From assembly GCA_963717195.1 (NCBI GenBank), contig CAVQVR010000018.1, positions 1 to 64,000 on the forward strand: DNA of 64,000 nt. The letters run 5' to 3'. Origin of the DNA: JACDAE01 sp963717195 (GTDB taxonomy: Bacteria; Chloroflexota; Ktedonobacteria; Ktedonobacterales; Ktedonobacteraceae). Under the pieces are notes generated by a model. That model did not search any database and was not told the DNA's origin. It saw only the letters and a program-made list of their open reading frames with translations. How positions within the stretch are numbered: position 1 is the first letter of the stretch; each line of letters begins with the position of its first letter. The translations under genes and the position numbers were made by a program. Positions 29,152 to 39,204 of the stretch are shown here, in pieces.

Positions 29152-29180
29152 GTAGGGGCCGCATTTATGACGCCCGTGGG
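29152..29180 (+). repeat. Dispersed GTAGGGGC repeat, copy 3
   Basis: Begins GTAGGGGCCGCATTTATGAC and ends CGCCCGTGGG, four bases after the stop of the zinc-ribbon gene. A small palindrome (GGGGCACA/TGTGCCCC, 29214-29231) follows and may terminate transcription for both this gene and the ferredoxin gene. Confidence 0.75.
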
Positions 29181-29245
29181 ATCGATCACGCCTGTGGATC
29201 GCATGAAAAAGACTGGGGCACATTTGTGCCCCCACATCTCCGGTA

Positions 29246-29551
29246 TTATTTACACTGTGTCTCGACGGTGACATCGCCAAAAGTTTTCACCTGGCAGGCG
29301 AGGCGCATAGCGGGATTTTTCTTCAGATCGCCACGCAACCAGAATTTCTCCATAAAGGTCAGGGGGTTGGTATTGACTGAAGGAGAGACGGCAACACGAT
29401 CAGTCCCACACAGGCCATTCCCATGGCAATTAGCAAATTTCCACATCCCGCAATAGACAGGGACATCATTCTCTAGCGCGGGATAGCGGACGCTATCACC
29501 CTCTGGCACATCAACCTGGACATTTTCATGTACATACTTAATGGTCGGCAC
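29246..29551 (-). CDS. 2Fe-2S ferredoxin-like protein with an altered cysteine set
   Basis: A 101-residue protein of plant-type ferredoxin fold. The cluster loop reads 'NCHGNGLCGTDRV' where relatives have a third cysteine ('CGTC'). Cysteines are at 34, 42, 48, 86 and 100; the usual third-position cysteine is Asp51. Cys34 or Cys100 might serve instead, or the cluster may be changed or lost. The fold otherwise matches: 'VDVPEGDSV' at the start and 'RLACQVKTFGDVTVE' at the end, the fourth-ligand region. Ferredoxins carry single electrons; the partner is not evident from the neighbours. It is monocistronic. Confidence 0.78.
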   Translation of the reverse strand: MPTIKYVHENVQVDVPEGDSVRYPALENDVPVYCGMWKFANCHGNGLCGTDRVAVSPSVNTNPLTFMEKFWLRGDLKKNPAMRLACQVKTFGDVTVETQCK

Positions 29552-29687
29552 GACTTATCCTCCGTTACAAAAACGTTCGATAGTAAATAGAAAAAGGTAT
29601 AACCATAACCTTATGCAGGCTCTGTCAGAATATAGCATAGAAGGTAAAGGGCGTCAACCAGATGGGTACGATCCGTGATAAATCACA

Positions 29688-29712
29688 TGGGCGGCATAAA
29701 TGCGGCTCCTAC
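29688..29712 (-). repeat. Dispersed GTAGGGGC repeat, copy 4
   Basis: On the minus strand it reads GTAGGAGCCGCATTATGCCG then CCCATG, one base off the consensus start. Its TAG (29709-29711) is the stop codon of the zinc-ribbon/BACON protein upstream. A longer match to copy 3 continues to about 29665 (GATTTATCACGGATCG). Confidence 0.65.
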
Positions 29713-31143
29713 GATACCGTGAGCGAGATCGTCACCTGCAGCGTTGCGCTGCCAGGGCCAGTTGAAAACGTCAACACCCCCTGATAGGAACCGGGCTGTA
29801 GTCCCTGCACATTAACCTGCGCATTCATGTATCCCTCGCCGCCAGGATCAAGCGTTCCTGAAGGTGGTGCGGCGCTTAGCCAATGGCCTTGATCGTTTGT
29901 AGAAGCGCTGGCACTCCAACTGAGGGATTGGTTACTGCTATTCTCCAGAATAATAGCCTTCAGTACAGGCTGTTGTTGTCCAGTAGCCATACTAAATAGG
30001 AGCGTTGAAGGTGAGATTGTGAGCGGCGATGAAACAGAGACAGCCTCAACTCCCATCGTCACGGTTAATGTTAAAGGGGAGATGCTACTGTCATTTTCAG
30101 GAATAAACGTAATGTGCCCGGTATACGAACCTGGAGTGAGTCCACTTCGGTTAACCATAACTTGTACACTCGCGCGACTGGAGAATCCTCCCTGACCCGG
30201 AGAAGCCGTCAGCCATAGCTGATCACTGCTCAAGCGCCAGGTGATCTGTCCTCCACCACTATTCGTGAGCAAAATTATCTTGTCCGAGGTCACGCCGGGA
30301 GCATCCATACCAAAGGACAGGGTGGAAGTCGATAACTGTAAAGCGGGCGGCGTCGTTGGCGGCTGTTGTATAGTGATAGTCGAAGAGACGCTCAAATTCG
30401 CTGAATCGTCTGTTGCATGAATAATGTGCGGCCCGAAATCCCCAGTCATTCGGAATACGCAGTTGCAGCGAGAAGGTACCCTGGTTCCCGGTTTGTGTTG
30501 CTAGAGGGCGCTGATTTTCAGCGAATATCGTTCGATTCGTATCATAAGTAAAGGCTACCATGCTGTCTGCGCTAAAACCTCTGCCATTCAACGTCAAGAT
30601 ATCATTAGCACGTAATGTAGATGGTGAAGTCGTTAGCCTGGCCATTACGGTTGAGGAGGACTTTCTTATCAGGACAACGGCAAGAATGCTGCTTGCAAGC
30701 AAAAAGAAGATGCATGAAATGGCGAGCAGGATAGGAATAGCACGCCGTGGCAAGAGCCATCGCTTACGTTCATAGAATACAGGTGCCGGGACTGGAAACT
30801 CTTCAACGGACTGTTCGTCATAATTTACGCGTCGTCGCATCGCTGGATCAGTTACGGGCAGAATAATATGCCTAGGCTCAGGGAGGCTTGAACGCCAATT
30901 CTCATTATCTTGCGGTGTTGGATGGTGAACCGCGATCTTATTTGATTGGTATGGCTGATCTTCGGGATGCAGACCTGAATAATGTCCCGCCCGATGCGGT
31001 GATGCAGGAGGAATAGATGGTTGTGTCCATTCGCGTGTAGAGGGTTGAACTCTTTTTTGCACGAACATATAACCACAACGACTGCACACCTGTGCATCAG
31101 CTCGCTGTAATTTATGGCAATAGGCGCACCTTTTAGTTCCCAT
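29709..31143 (-). CDS. Zinc-ribbon membrane protein with IPT-like and BACON-like ectodomains, frameshift near 30441
   Basis: Two frames together encode about 478 residues. A zinc ribbon ('CAYCHKLQRADAQVCSRCGYM') comes first, then a disordered stretch, a membrane helix ('AIPILLAISCIFFLLASSIL'), an IPT/TIG-like domain ('LRANDILTLNGRGFSADS') and two BACON-like beta-sandwiches ('LSFGMDAPGV..', 'WLTASPGQGGF', 'GSYTGHITF'). The first frame leaves sense after 'RIPNDW'; the second resumes 'DFGPHIIHATD'. Removing one G from GGGG (plus-strand CCCC at 30440-30443) fixes it. AGGA supports the ATG at 31143 over 31191. The ectodomain may bind carbohydrate or protein outside the cell; BACON domains are usually thought to bind glycoproteins. 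The stop codon is inside a repeat copy. Confidence 0.78.
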
Positions 31144-31374
31144 GTATCTCATTCCTGGCGACGAAACTCTTGAATAGGCATCATATCTCACCCACCTGCA
31201 TTCCGATAAGCTACATAAGTAATCATGATAACAAGGTATGTGGATTTATAGACGTTGGCGGATGATTATTCTCAAATGGGTCTCATGATGTATTGTTATT
31301 TGTCTGTTTGTTTGTTTCTTGTTGTTTTTGTTGTAGTATTGCCATTGTATCACATGTGAACAGTCTGATAGGAG

Positions 31375-31436
31375 CTACATTGATAATGCCCGCGTCGGTC
31401 ATCACAAGTTGATCTACGCGGGCATTATCAATGTAG
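31375..31436. repeat. Perfect inverted repeat with 21-base arms
   Basis: Arms 31375-31395 and 31416-31436 are exact complements starting CTACATTGATAATGCCCGCG around a 20-base loop. CGGGC-ATTATCAATG in the right arm resembles the tail of repeat copy 6 at 39851, so it may be a shortened family member. It lies upstream of 31143 and just past the stop of the large BACON-like protein. Confidence 0.75.
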
Positions 31437-31450
31437 TTAGCAGAGGCTCA

Positions 31451-34400
31451 TCATTGCCCCAATGTATTTATGATGACGCCCTGTTGGTCGCCTGTAACAT
31501 TCAGGGAAGTATTGCCAGTGTAATTGACAGTTCCGTTGGCGCCAGTGGCCGAGATGGTACAGGAACCCAGGGCTACGCCGCTAAAGGAATAAATGCCGTT
31601 TGCGTCAGCAGTAGCTGTGAATTTTGCTCCACTGCCATCGATCAACGTAATGGCAGCGTTGGCAAGCGGTACAGAGGTGCTACAGGCACTATCAGCACAT
31701 GCGTTCACGGTACCCGATACGTTGAAGCCTGTTATGGTCAGTGTTACAGGGATCGTCAGTGGATTTCCTGATAGGGTTGCCCCCCCGCTATTAGTAGATG
31801 AGATAGTAATTTGAGCCGTGTAAGTACCGGGTGACATGCCCGAAATACCAGGCGCAACAGTTACAGAAGCAGATTGACCATCGATAGTAAACGAGCCAGA
31901 GGCAGGCGATGCGCTCAACCAGGGCTGGGAGCTGTTTAGATTCCATCCTACAGGCCAGGCACAATTACCGGTTGCGCCGAAAGATTCTGTTTGGGGAGCA
32001 GGATTGCTTCCTCCCTGCACAGCCGTGAAAGCCAACGCATTTGAAGTAGGTACAGGCAGGGTGCAGGGAGCCAGCACATTCATAGTGACTGTGACGTATT
32101 GCGGACTTCCTTGTATTATAGTGCCATCTGCATTTTGAGCATTAATTGTAATCAATCCTGAGTACGTACCTGCAGCTAATGGTCTAACTCTGACCGTCAG
32201 CTGAACCGTTTGACCGGGTGGAATATTACTATCTGCCGTCGTCAAGCTACTAACCAGAAACCACACTACTGGGGGTGGTGGAGTACCATTCTGGGCTAGA
32301 TTCTAACGCTTAGACTCAAGGAGGCGATTGGACTTCCACCAGTATTAGTAATCGATATAGGCTGAGACGTGACTGCTGATCCTTGTGCTACATTGAAAAC
32401 AAGGTTCAGTGGTGAGACTGCCATACTCGGTGCGCCGGGTGTAGGAGGGGGTTGTACAGTCAGTTGTACAGCCACCGATTGTGTATTCTGGGTTGAAGGC
32501 ATTGTCAGGGTTATCGAACCTTGATAGGTGCCAGCAGCCAGGTTGGCGATATTCACCGCTACTGTCGCTGTTGCACCCGTCACGCCCTGCAATTTACCAC
32601 TCGTAGGAGTGGCTGATAGCCAGGAGGGCGCCGTGGAAGTTGCAGTCCACGAGGGAGTTCCCGAACAGCTTGAGTTAGCGGACAGGTTTATTGTCTGAGT
32701 AGGCGGAGTAGTATTAAGAACCGTTGTAAAGGAGAGCGCGTTCGTACTGACTTGTAGGGCACAGCGCGGTTGTACTGTCAGCGAGACGTTCACGCTCTGT
32801 GGATTATTGACAGCATTCTTGTCGGCGTTAAAGTCTAATATGCTGGTATACGCTCCTGGCAACAGGCTAGTGCTTTGTGCGCTCACCTGTATGGTGGCGG
32901 TAGCATGTGGGGCAACAGTACCTTTGGTTAGATTAGTTTTCAACCAGTTTTTAGAAATGCCGCTTGCAAGTGCGAATGCTCCATTGCCATCAGTTGTAGG
33001 CGATTGGTTTGCAACCGACCAGTGTAGCGGCTGTTTGCCAGGATTGCTTACTAACAGGGACAGTGGTTTTGGATCTGGGCTGCCATCGATAGCAACGAAC
33101 GAGAGCAATGCAGGTGTTATCTGTAACACAGGCGTTCCGGTGACTGGCAATGGGAGCACCGTCATATCTACTGGAACACTTGCGGTCGTACCAAGGTTGG
33201 AAGTGATCGTAATTGTCCCATTATAATCACCGGGTTTGAGATTAGCACGCTGGCCTGCCACTGAAATTGTTTGATTATCGCTGAAGGTACCTTGATCAGG
33301 TGCCACGAGGAGCCATGGCTGATTGCTACTTGCCGACCATATAATAGAGCCACTACCATCATTATGCATACTCAATGGACGAACGGAATTTGCGCCCACG
33401 GCATAACTCCCCAGATCAATTACCTGAGTATCAACAACCAGGTGTGGAGGGCGTGTTGGACCGGCCTGCCCGATATGCAAGGATGTCTGAGCAGTAGCAT
33501 GCATGGCGATATCTTCAGCATCAATAGTATGAAAGCCAGGATTCCAGGTGCTTTCAACGTACATCGAGGCATCAGCTTTCCCATTGGAGCCTATGACGAT
33601 TATCGAACGATCAGGTCCGGAGGACTGAGAAGAGTTGAGCGTTATAGGTTCTTCTACATCACGAGTCACATAGACCCACGAAGATGGTAAGAAATTTTGC
33701 ATATGCAGGGTCACTTCTTGACCATAGATCACCTCAGTCGCGGAAAGAGTCAGAGTGGGAGCACCGCTAAAATTAGATGTAACATGCTTTTGAACAGTTG
33801 GTTTTTTAAGGAAAGCAACAGATACAAGAATGCTATCAATAGTTAATGCGAGAATTGCGAGGATTGTGAGGCTGGCAAAAACCATACGCAGGCGAGAGTG
33901 ATGTTTACGAGGCACGCGAAGAGCAAAGGTGGGAAGACCCTCGGCGGCGGCGCGGCGCATATCTTCCTCTTCGATAAGGGCTGCTTCGGCGCTATCGGGG
34001 AAACGACGTGAGATCAGTGGATCGGTACGATTTGACCAGCTTTCAGCATTAATCTCACCAGAATCACCATCGTTGAGCCAGGGCCATAGATCAGGAAGGC
34101 TCCCATCCAGGTCGTCGGTATGCTCATCGTCAATGCTGAAAAGTTTTCGCTCGTGCATTGCTGGCAATGGGGTACTTTCACGTTGAATATCAGCCGAGAT
34201 GTCACGTAGAGGAGAGAGGCGCGAAATTTTCGGCTTGTGCTGATTATCAGGTTCGGCGGCTGCAAGGCGTCGTGCCGCATCACTTAAGCGATGCAGAGCC
34301 TGTTCCACACGATTCGTTTGTACGCTATAGGACGATTGCACACCAGGATTAGGAGCGGTTATACGTTTCGCGATATCGTCATTTTCACCAAAAGATCTTC

Positions 34401-34569
34401 CTTTATCCTGTACAGGCGATATTGTAATATGTGGAGATGTCGCCAGTGCAGATATATCCTTCTCAACATGCGATGCAGAGCGTTCCTGATCCTGGAAAAG
34501 CGTTTCGCATGTATCACAAAATAGAGAGGTTACACTACATTGCCTTTTACAACGCAAACACTGATTCAT
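31451..34569 (-). CDS. Large zinc-ribbon membrane protein with multiple BACON-like domains, frameshift near 32301
   Basis: Two frames together give about 1040 residues. A zinc ribbon begins it ('CLRCKRQCSVTSLFCDTC'). A charged cytoplasmic region of about 220 residues leads to one membrane helix ('MVFASLTILAILALTIDSIL'). Outside are about five beta-sandwich repeats of BACON type; typical lines are 'WSASSNQPWLLVAPDQGTF' and 'GTYQGSITLTM'. The last domain ('VPLANAAITLIDGSGAKF') resembles a CNA-B/carboxypeptidase-regulatory fold. The frame is lost at 'SLSVRI' and regained at 'NLAQNGTPPPPVV'; one missing A (AGAATC for AGAAATC) accounts for it. The ATG at 34569 fits the ribbon better than an upstream start at 34674. 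It probably displays binding domains on the cell surface, tethered to a cytoplasmic ribbon. It is paralogous in layout to the gene downstream. Confidence 0.78.
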
Positions 34570-34841
34570 ATCCCATCTCTTCTCAAATAATCTAAGTCTA
34601 CTCTCTTCACCTCGTCGCTTATTCCACTTCCCAGATACAAAATACACATTGCACTGGCTGCATTCCTGCCGCACTTCCTATACTACATAAGCTCGACTGC
34701 CAGTAGACCTCTACTGATAGAACGCATTAATGTGGTGTTTGTCACATCTAATATATTACGGTACTATTGCTCTGCTAAATAAGGAAGAAAAAATTGATCT
34801 GAGCATCATACCCTACAATAGTAAACGTATAGCTGGTTAAC
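34570..34841. other. Intergenic region upstream of the large BACON-like gene
   Basis: It holds no open frame with a ribosome site and no repeat copy. It must contain the promoter for the minus-strand gene at 34569. AT-rich segments at about 34740-34790 could serve, but no clear -35/-10 pair stands out. Confidence 0.5.
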
Positions 34842-34886
34842 TTTTTTCACAGAGGAGCACCTGTCTGATGCACTCCTCTGTGAAAA
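34842..34886 (-). terminator. Terminator of the pheST operon
   Basis: On the minus strand a stem of about 14 pairs (TTTTCACAGAGGAGTGC with GCTCCTCTGTGAAAA) is followed by an A/T run ending TTAACC. It lies 22 bases after the pheT stop and is symmetric enough to act on both strands. Confidence 0.75.
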
Positions 34887-34907
34887 TTATGAAGATGGGA
34901 AGATGTA

Positions 34908-37436
34908 CTAGCGCAAGATGGCTCCGAATTCCCTTTGCAGGGCTTGAAGGATGCGTTCCTGAAGCTCATTGGCCTCTGCATCCGTGAGTGTGCGCTCCTG
35001 TGATTGGTAGACGAGCGAATAGGTCAGGTTTTTCTTACCAGCAGGAATAGGATCGCCCGTATAGATATCAAAGAGCGTTACCGAGCGTAACAATTCGCCA
35101 CCATGGCGGACGATAGCCTCTTGAATATCTTGTGCTGGAACCTGTTCATCTACCACGATGGCGAGGTCGCGCGTGAGTTCCTGATGGCGTGAGATGGACT
35201 GATATGTCTGACGCGTAGGAATAGCTGTGTAGAGTCGTTCCAGGTCAATTTCACACAGGTAAGCACGCTGGGGCAGATCATAGCGCTGCTGCACCACAGG
35301 ATGCACCTCGCCCACTATGCCAACGGGACTAAGCGTTTCCCCATACAATGGCAACTCCAGGAGCGCACAACGACCGGGATGGAATGTGGGATGCTGCGTT
35401 GGGGTGAAGCGATAGTGTGTGATCTTCAAACTGGCCAGCAGCGTTTCCACAATGCCTTTGAGGTCATAGAAATCTGCCGGGCGTGATAATTCGCTGCTCC
35501 ACGAAATCTCAGCGGGGCCGCAGAGCGCGATACCCACTGTGCGTCGCTCGTCGGGAAGACTTGCAGGATGACTATCAACTGGCAGATAGCGTCGTCCTAT
35601 CTCAAAGAAGCGTAATCCGGCTCTGTTGCGTTTGCTATTCTCCTGTACGGTCTCCAGCAAGCCACTCATCAATGTCAGGCGCATCGCTTCCATATCGCTA
35701 CTGAGCGGATTTGCCAGTACAACTGCCTTTAGGGAACGTGCGTCAAAGGTTGCTACAGCTTTAGAGGCTTTTTCTTTTGCAACACTACCTGTTTGTGCCT
35801 TTCCCGTAATGCCAACCGGGGCTTGTAGCAGGTAACGTGCAGAGGCAGCATCAGCCTGTGCCAGCAGATTAACCATGCGTGCGCGGCTGGTCATCGAATA
35901 CGTTACAATCTCATTGAGTCCAGTTCCTATCAGGAGCGTGCGTACCTCCTGTTCACGCTGAAACCATGTATCAATTGAAGGTTCAGGTAATGGGCCGGTT
36001 GGAATCGTACTGGGAATCTTATCATAACCGATGAGCCGTACGACTTCCTCAACAAGATCCGCTCCCTCCTCAACGTCTGAACGATAGGTTGGGACGGTTA
36101 CAAGCATCTTTCGTCCCTGCTCATCTGGCGTAACAATGAAGCCAAGGGCTGATAGCGTATTCACGACCTCATCCTGCGTTACTTTCATTCCTATGAGCCA
36201 TTCGATCTCATCAATCGAGAATGAAATTGTATGCGGCTGTGCTGGTTGGGGATAGACATCCACGATGCCAGGGTGCACGGTTCCTCCGGCCAGTTCTTCC
36301 AATAACTGACAGGCACGATTGGCACCAGCGATAACCAACTCGGGGTCAAGTCCCTTCTCGAAACGGCTGGAGGCATCGGTACGTAGCCCGAGCGTAACCG
36401 AGGTGCGGCGTACACTGCCTGCACGGAAATTTGCGGCCTCCAGCATGACGGTTGTTGTATTTGCGTTGACCTCGCTTTTGGCTCCTCCCATCACGCCCGC
36501 AATCGCCGTTGGTCCCGTGGGGTCGGTAATCAGCAGCATCTCAGTTGTGAGCTTGCGCTTCACATCGTCGAGCGTCGTCATTTCCTCGCCTTCGTGGGCA
36601 CGGCGCACAATGATGGTGTGCTCAGGAATAAGCTCGTAGTCGAAACCATGCAGTGGCTGCCCAAATTCCAGCATCACATAGTTAGTGATATCAACGATAT
36701 TATTGATCGGGCGCATGCCTGCTGCTAACAAGCGCCGTCCCATCCAACTCGGAGAAGGCGCGAGCTTTACATTACTTATCACACGAGCACTGTAGCGTGG
36801 GCATAGATCAGGATCCTCCACTTTGACTTTCACTAACTCAGAGGTGGGGGTTCCGCGCTCATGAAGTACAGGCCGGGGAATCCGCAGCTTCTTTCCCGTG
36901 AGTGCAGCCACTTCGCGTGCAATTCCAATAACCGACGAAAGGTCGCCACGATGGGCTTTGATGGCGAAATCTAGCACGACCTCACCCAGCACGTCAGCCA
37001 GCTTTTGACCGATCTCTACGTCTGGATCGAGAATATAGATCCCCGCATGATCGTTTCCTATGCCCAGTTCGCGCAGCGAGCAGAGCATTCCCTGTGAGAG
37101 GTAACCCAGTGTGCGCTTCTCGCCAATAACCAGGTCGCCCACTTTAGCTCCCAATTGCGCCAGGGGTACCTTGTCTCCCTGCTTGATATTTGGTGCGCCA
37201 CAAACGACACCAAGTTCCTGGGTACCAGTATTGATGCGCGTATAGCTCAGATGATCGGAACCAGGAACCTTCTCCAGGTGATCGATCTGGGCGGTGATGA
37301 TTTTGTTGCCCCATTCTTTACCCACGTAATCGATGGCCTCGACCTCTAGTCCGGCCATGGTCAAAGTGTGCGCCAGTTCTTCAGGCGTCATTTCTATATC
37401 TACATAGTCTTTGAGCCAGCTCAAAGGTACTCTCAT
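34908..37436 (-). CDS. pheT: Phenylalanyl-tRNA synthetase beta subunit
   Basis: A full-length 842-residue PheT. It starts 'MRVPLSWLKDYVDI', the standard N-terminus, followed by the OB/tRNA-binding domain ('VVCGAPNI' near residue 80). B3/B4 editing segments follow ('NIVDITNYVMLEFGQPLHGFD'), then the B5 motif ('GYDKIPSTIPTGPLP') and the C-terminal anticodon-binding domain ('LTRDLAIVVDEQVPAQDI'). With PheS it forms the (alpha-beta)2 enzyme that charges tRNA-Phe; the beta subunit edits mischarged Tyr. It begins 15 bases after pheS, so one operon under the T-box leader. Confidence 0.96.
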   Translation of the reverse strand: MRVPLSWLKDYVDIEMTPEELAHTLTMAGLEVEAIDYVGKEWGNKIITAQIDHLEKVPGSDHLSYTRINTGTQELGVVCGAPNIKQGDKVPLAQLGAKVGDLVIGEKRTLGYLSQGMLCSLRELGIGNDHAGIYILDPDVEIGQKLADVLGEVVLDFAIKAHRGDLSSVIGIAREVAALTGKKLRIPRPVLHERGTPTSELVKVKVEDPDLCPRYSARVISNVKLAPSPSWMGRRLLAAGMRPINNIVDITNYVMLEFGQPLHGFDYELIPEHTIIVRRAHEGEEMTTLDDVKRKLTTEMLLITDPTGPTAIAGVMGGAKSEVNANTTTVMLEAANFRAGSVRRTSVTLGLRTDASSRFEKGLDPELVIAGANRACQLLEELAGGTVHPGIVDVYPQPAQPHTISFSIDEIEWLIGMKVTQDEVVNTLSALGFIVTPDEQGRKMLVTVPTYRSDVEEGADLVEEVVRLIGYDKIPSTIPTGPLPEPSIDTWFQREQEVRTLLIGTGLNEIVTYSMTSRARMVNLLAQADAASARYLLQAPVGITGKAQTGSVAKEKASKAVATFDARSLKAVVLANPLSSDMEAMRLTLMSGLLETVQENSKRNRAGLRFFEIGRRYLPVDSHPASLPDERRTVGIALCGPAEISWSSELSRPADFYDLKGIVETLLASLKITHYRFTPTQHPTFHPGRCALLELPLYGETLSPVGIVGEVHPVVQQRYDLPQRAYLCEIDLERLYTAIPTRQTYQSISRHQELTRDLAIVVDEQVPAQDIQEAIVRHGGELLRSVTLFDIYTGDPIPAGKKNLTYSLVYQSQERTLTDAEANELQERILQALQREFGAILR

Positions 37437-37451
37437 CGCATGTTCTCCCTA

Positions 37452-38498
37452 TTAAAACTGACGCAAGAAGCGTAGATCATTACCAGAGAAGAGCCGTATT
37501 TCGCTGATGCCATACTTTAAGATTGCGATACGCTCTACGCCCATACCGAAGGCAAAACCACGATATTTGGCAGGATCATAACCGACTTCGCGCAACACTT
37601 TAGGATGCACCATGCCCGATCCGAGTACTTCCAGCCAGCCACTATATTTACAGAGGCGGCATCCCACACCGTCACATATTGGGCAATCGATATCTACCTC
37701 GGCGCTGGGTTCCGTAAATGGGAAGTAGCTACCACGGAAGCGTACGCGACGTTTTTCACCAAACAGCGCCTGTGCGAAGCGTTCCAGACAACCTTTGAGG
37801 TCGGACATCGTGCAATATTCGTCGATCAGTAGCCCCTCAATTTGATGGAACATGGCTTCATGGGAGGCATCGATGGCCTCGTTACGGTAAACTTTGCCCG
37901 GAACGACGACGCGTACTGGTGGCTGCATCTGCTTCATAGTGCGGATCTGCATGGGCGAGGTCTGGGTGCGCAGAAGAATCTTCCCCGGCTCAACCCAGAA
38001 GGTATCCTGCATATCGCGGGCCGGGTGATCCTCGGGAATATTGAGTGCCTGGAAGTTATAGTAATCGGTTTCTACCTCCGGCCCCTGGACGATCTGGAAA
38101 CCCATTTCGACAAAGATCTGCGTAACTTCCAGAATGGTGCGCGATATGGGATGCATATGACCGGCTGGTAGTGCACGCCCCGGCAATGTCACGTCGATGC
38201 GTTCTTTCTCTAGAGACTGCATCAATTCGCGCTGGTGAAGCGTTTCGCGTTTGGCCGCCAGTTCTCGTTCCAGTTCGGCCTTGACCGCGTTGATCTTCTG
38301 CCCTACTACTGGACGCTCCTCTTTCGAGAGCTTAGGCATTACGGCGGAGAGCGCTTTGAGTTCGCCACGATTGCGGCCCAGGTAGCGCACGTCCCATTCA
38401 TCCAACTCAGCGGATGTTGTGATTGGCTCCAGTTCTGCGATGGCGCGTACTCGTAGCGCATCGAGTTGGCCAAGTAAATCTCCAAGTTGATCTATCAT
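37452..38498 (-). CDS. pheS: Phenylalanyl-tRNA synthetase alpha subunit
   Basis: A 348-residue class II synthetase catalytic subunit. After an N-terminal coiled-coil ('KLSKEERPVVGQKINAVKAE'), motif 2 appears as 'GKVYRNEAIDASHE', and motif 3 as 'GFAFGMGVERIAILKYGI'. 'FQIVQGPEVETDYYNFQALN' and 'PARDMQDTFWV' are typical PheS lines. A Cys cluster ('CPICDGVGCRLC') lies near residue 275, as in some PheS. It attaches phenylalanine to tRNA-Phe with PheT. GGAG six bases before the ATG at 38498 marks the start, directly after the T-box terminator. Confidence 0.96.
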   Translation of the reverse strand: MIDQLGDLLGQLDALRVRAIAELEPITTSAELDEWDVRYLGRNRGELKALSAVMPKLSKEERPVVGQKINAVKAELERELAAKRETLHQRELMQSLEKERIDVTLPGRALPAGHMHPISRTILEVTQIFVEMGFQIVQGPEVETDYYNFQALNIPEDHPARDMQDTFWVEPGKILLRTQTSPMQIRTMKQMQPPVRVVVPGKVYRNEAIDASHEAMFHQIEGLLIDEYCTMSDLKGCLERFAQALFGEKRRVRFRGSYFPFTEPSAEVDIDCPICDGVGCRLCKYSGWLEVLGSGMVHPKVLREVGYDPAKYRGFAFGMGVERIAILKYGISEIRLFSGNDLRFLRQF

Positions 38499-38502
38499 GA
38501 TA

Positions 38503-38892
38503 ACTCCAAAAAAAGAAAAACCGACACATCGTCAACAGGGACGAAGTTGTCGGTATAGCAAGCTCCGTGGTACCACCCGTATTGAATTCTAACGTTTATA
38601 GCCAATCAGTCATGCTAACTGGAAAAGACCATAAGATTGAATTCCACTTGGTTTGTCTGGTAACGGAGACGATCCGGGGCTGTCTACTCTTTCAATCATT
38701 CAACAGCCAGCTCTGGGGTGAACTTCGGCGTATGTTCTGTTAAACGGGCGCGATAAATCTGGCCCCTACGACAGAATTGTGCATGGTCTTGCAAAAGGGT
38801 TTGCAGTCGGTGACCCTTTCTTCCTGGACAATCCCTATGCGCTTACTCTCCCCATCCCTGCTTTTCTACTCTGATTGCATATATTCTATGTC
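38503..38892 (-). ncRNA. T-box riboswitch leader of pheST
   Basis: On the minus strand the T-box antiterminator core TGGTACCACGG lies at 38575-38565 and is followed by a terminator: CCGACA..TTCGTC pairing with GACGA..TGTCGG, then TTTTTCTTTTTTT (38552-38503). Uncharged tRNA-Phe should bind and favour the antiterminator. A candidate specifier UUC (38722-38720) occurs in AAGTTCACC, matching phenylalanine. A possible Stem I apical helix GGCTGT/ACAGCC is at about 38705-38680. A dispersed repeat copy sits in the 5' part of the leader. The T-box and terminator are clear; the Stem I fold is not computed. Confidence 0.85.
38745..38769 (-). repeat. Dispersed GTAGGGGC repeat, copy 5, in the pheS leader
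   Basis: On the minus strand it reads GTAGGGGCCAGATTTATCGC then GCCCGTTT. It lies between the predicted pheST promoter and the Stem I region, so it should be transcribed as part of the T-box RNA. Confidence 0.75.
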
Positions 38893-38899
38893 AGGGTAG

Positions 38900-38928
38900 A
38901 GTGTAACAGATTTCGCGTCGAAAGTCTA
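38900..38928 (-). promoter_or_regulatory. Predicted pheST promoter
   Basis: On the minus strand a -35-like TAGACT (38928-38923) and -10-like TACACT (38905-38900) are 17 bases apart. Transcription would start near 38892, giving a leader of about 395 bases before pheS. The promoter overlaps the last codons of the small membrane gene at 38926. Confidence 0.5.
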
Positions 38929-39204
38929 GCTTTTTGAAATCTGGGAAATCAAGGTTATGGCTGGCGTAGGAATAACAGAACTATGAGCAGGTTTTTTGTA
39001 TGTCAGGGTCAGGAAGATATAGAGTGCCAGCAGCAGAACGATAATAATGCCTAAGACAATTGCCGTTATACGTAAACCTCTGCCAGATGAGCGCGGTTTT
39101 GGAGTGACTCCCTTTGGTGAAGGAGAAGCCTTTCCACTGGTTTCTTTGTTGCTGTCATCCTTAGCGTTTGTATCAACAGAGTATGAGATGTCATCATCCT
39201 TCAT
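38926..39204 (-). CDS. Small single-pass membrane protein, 92 residues
   Basis: I do not recognise this protein. The first 45 residues are charged and Ser/Lys/Pro-rich. One membrane helix lies at about residues 46-68 ('ITAIVLGIIIVLLLALYIFL'). A short outside tail of about 20 residues follows. AAGGTAGGC precedes the ATG. It lies upstream of the pheST leader on the same strand and overlaps its promoter; no functional link is implied. Confidence 0.65.
   Translation of the reverse strand: MKDDDISYSVDTNAKDDSNKETSGKASPSPKGVTPKPRSSGRGLRITAIVLGIIIVLLLALYIFLTLTYKKPAHSSVIPTPAITLISQISKS

Noticed and set aside
31375..31436. Inverted repeat considered as an intrinsic terminator of the large BACON-like gene
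   Set aside because: It lacks a T-run on the minus strand after the hairpin, so it is listed as a repeat only.
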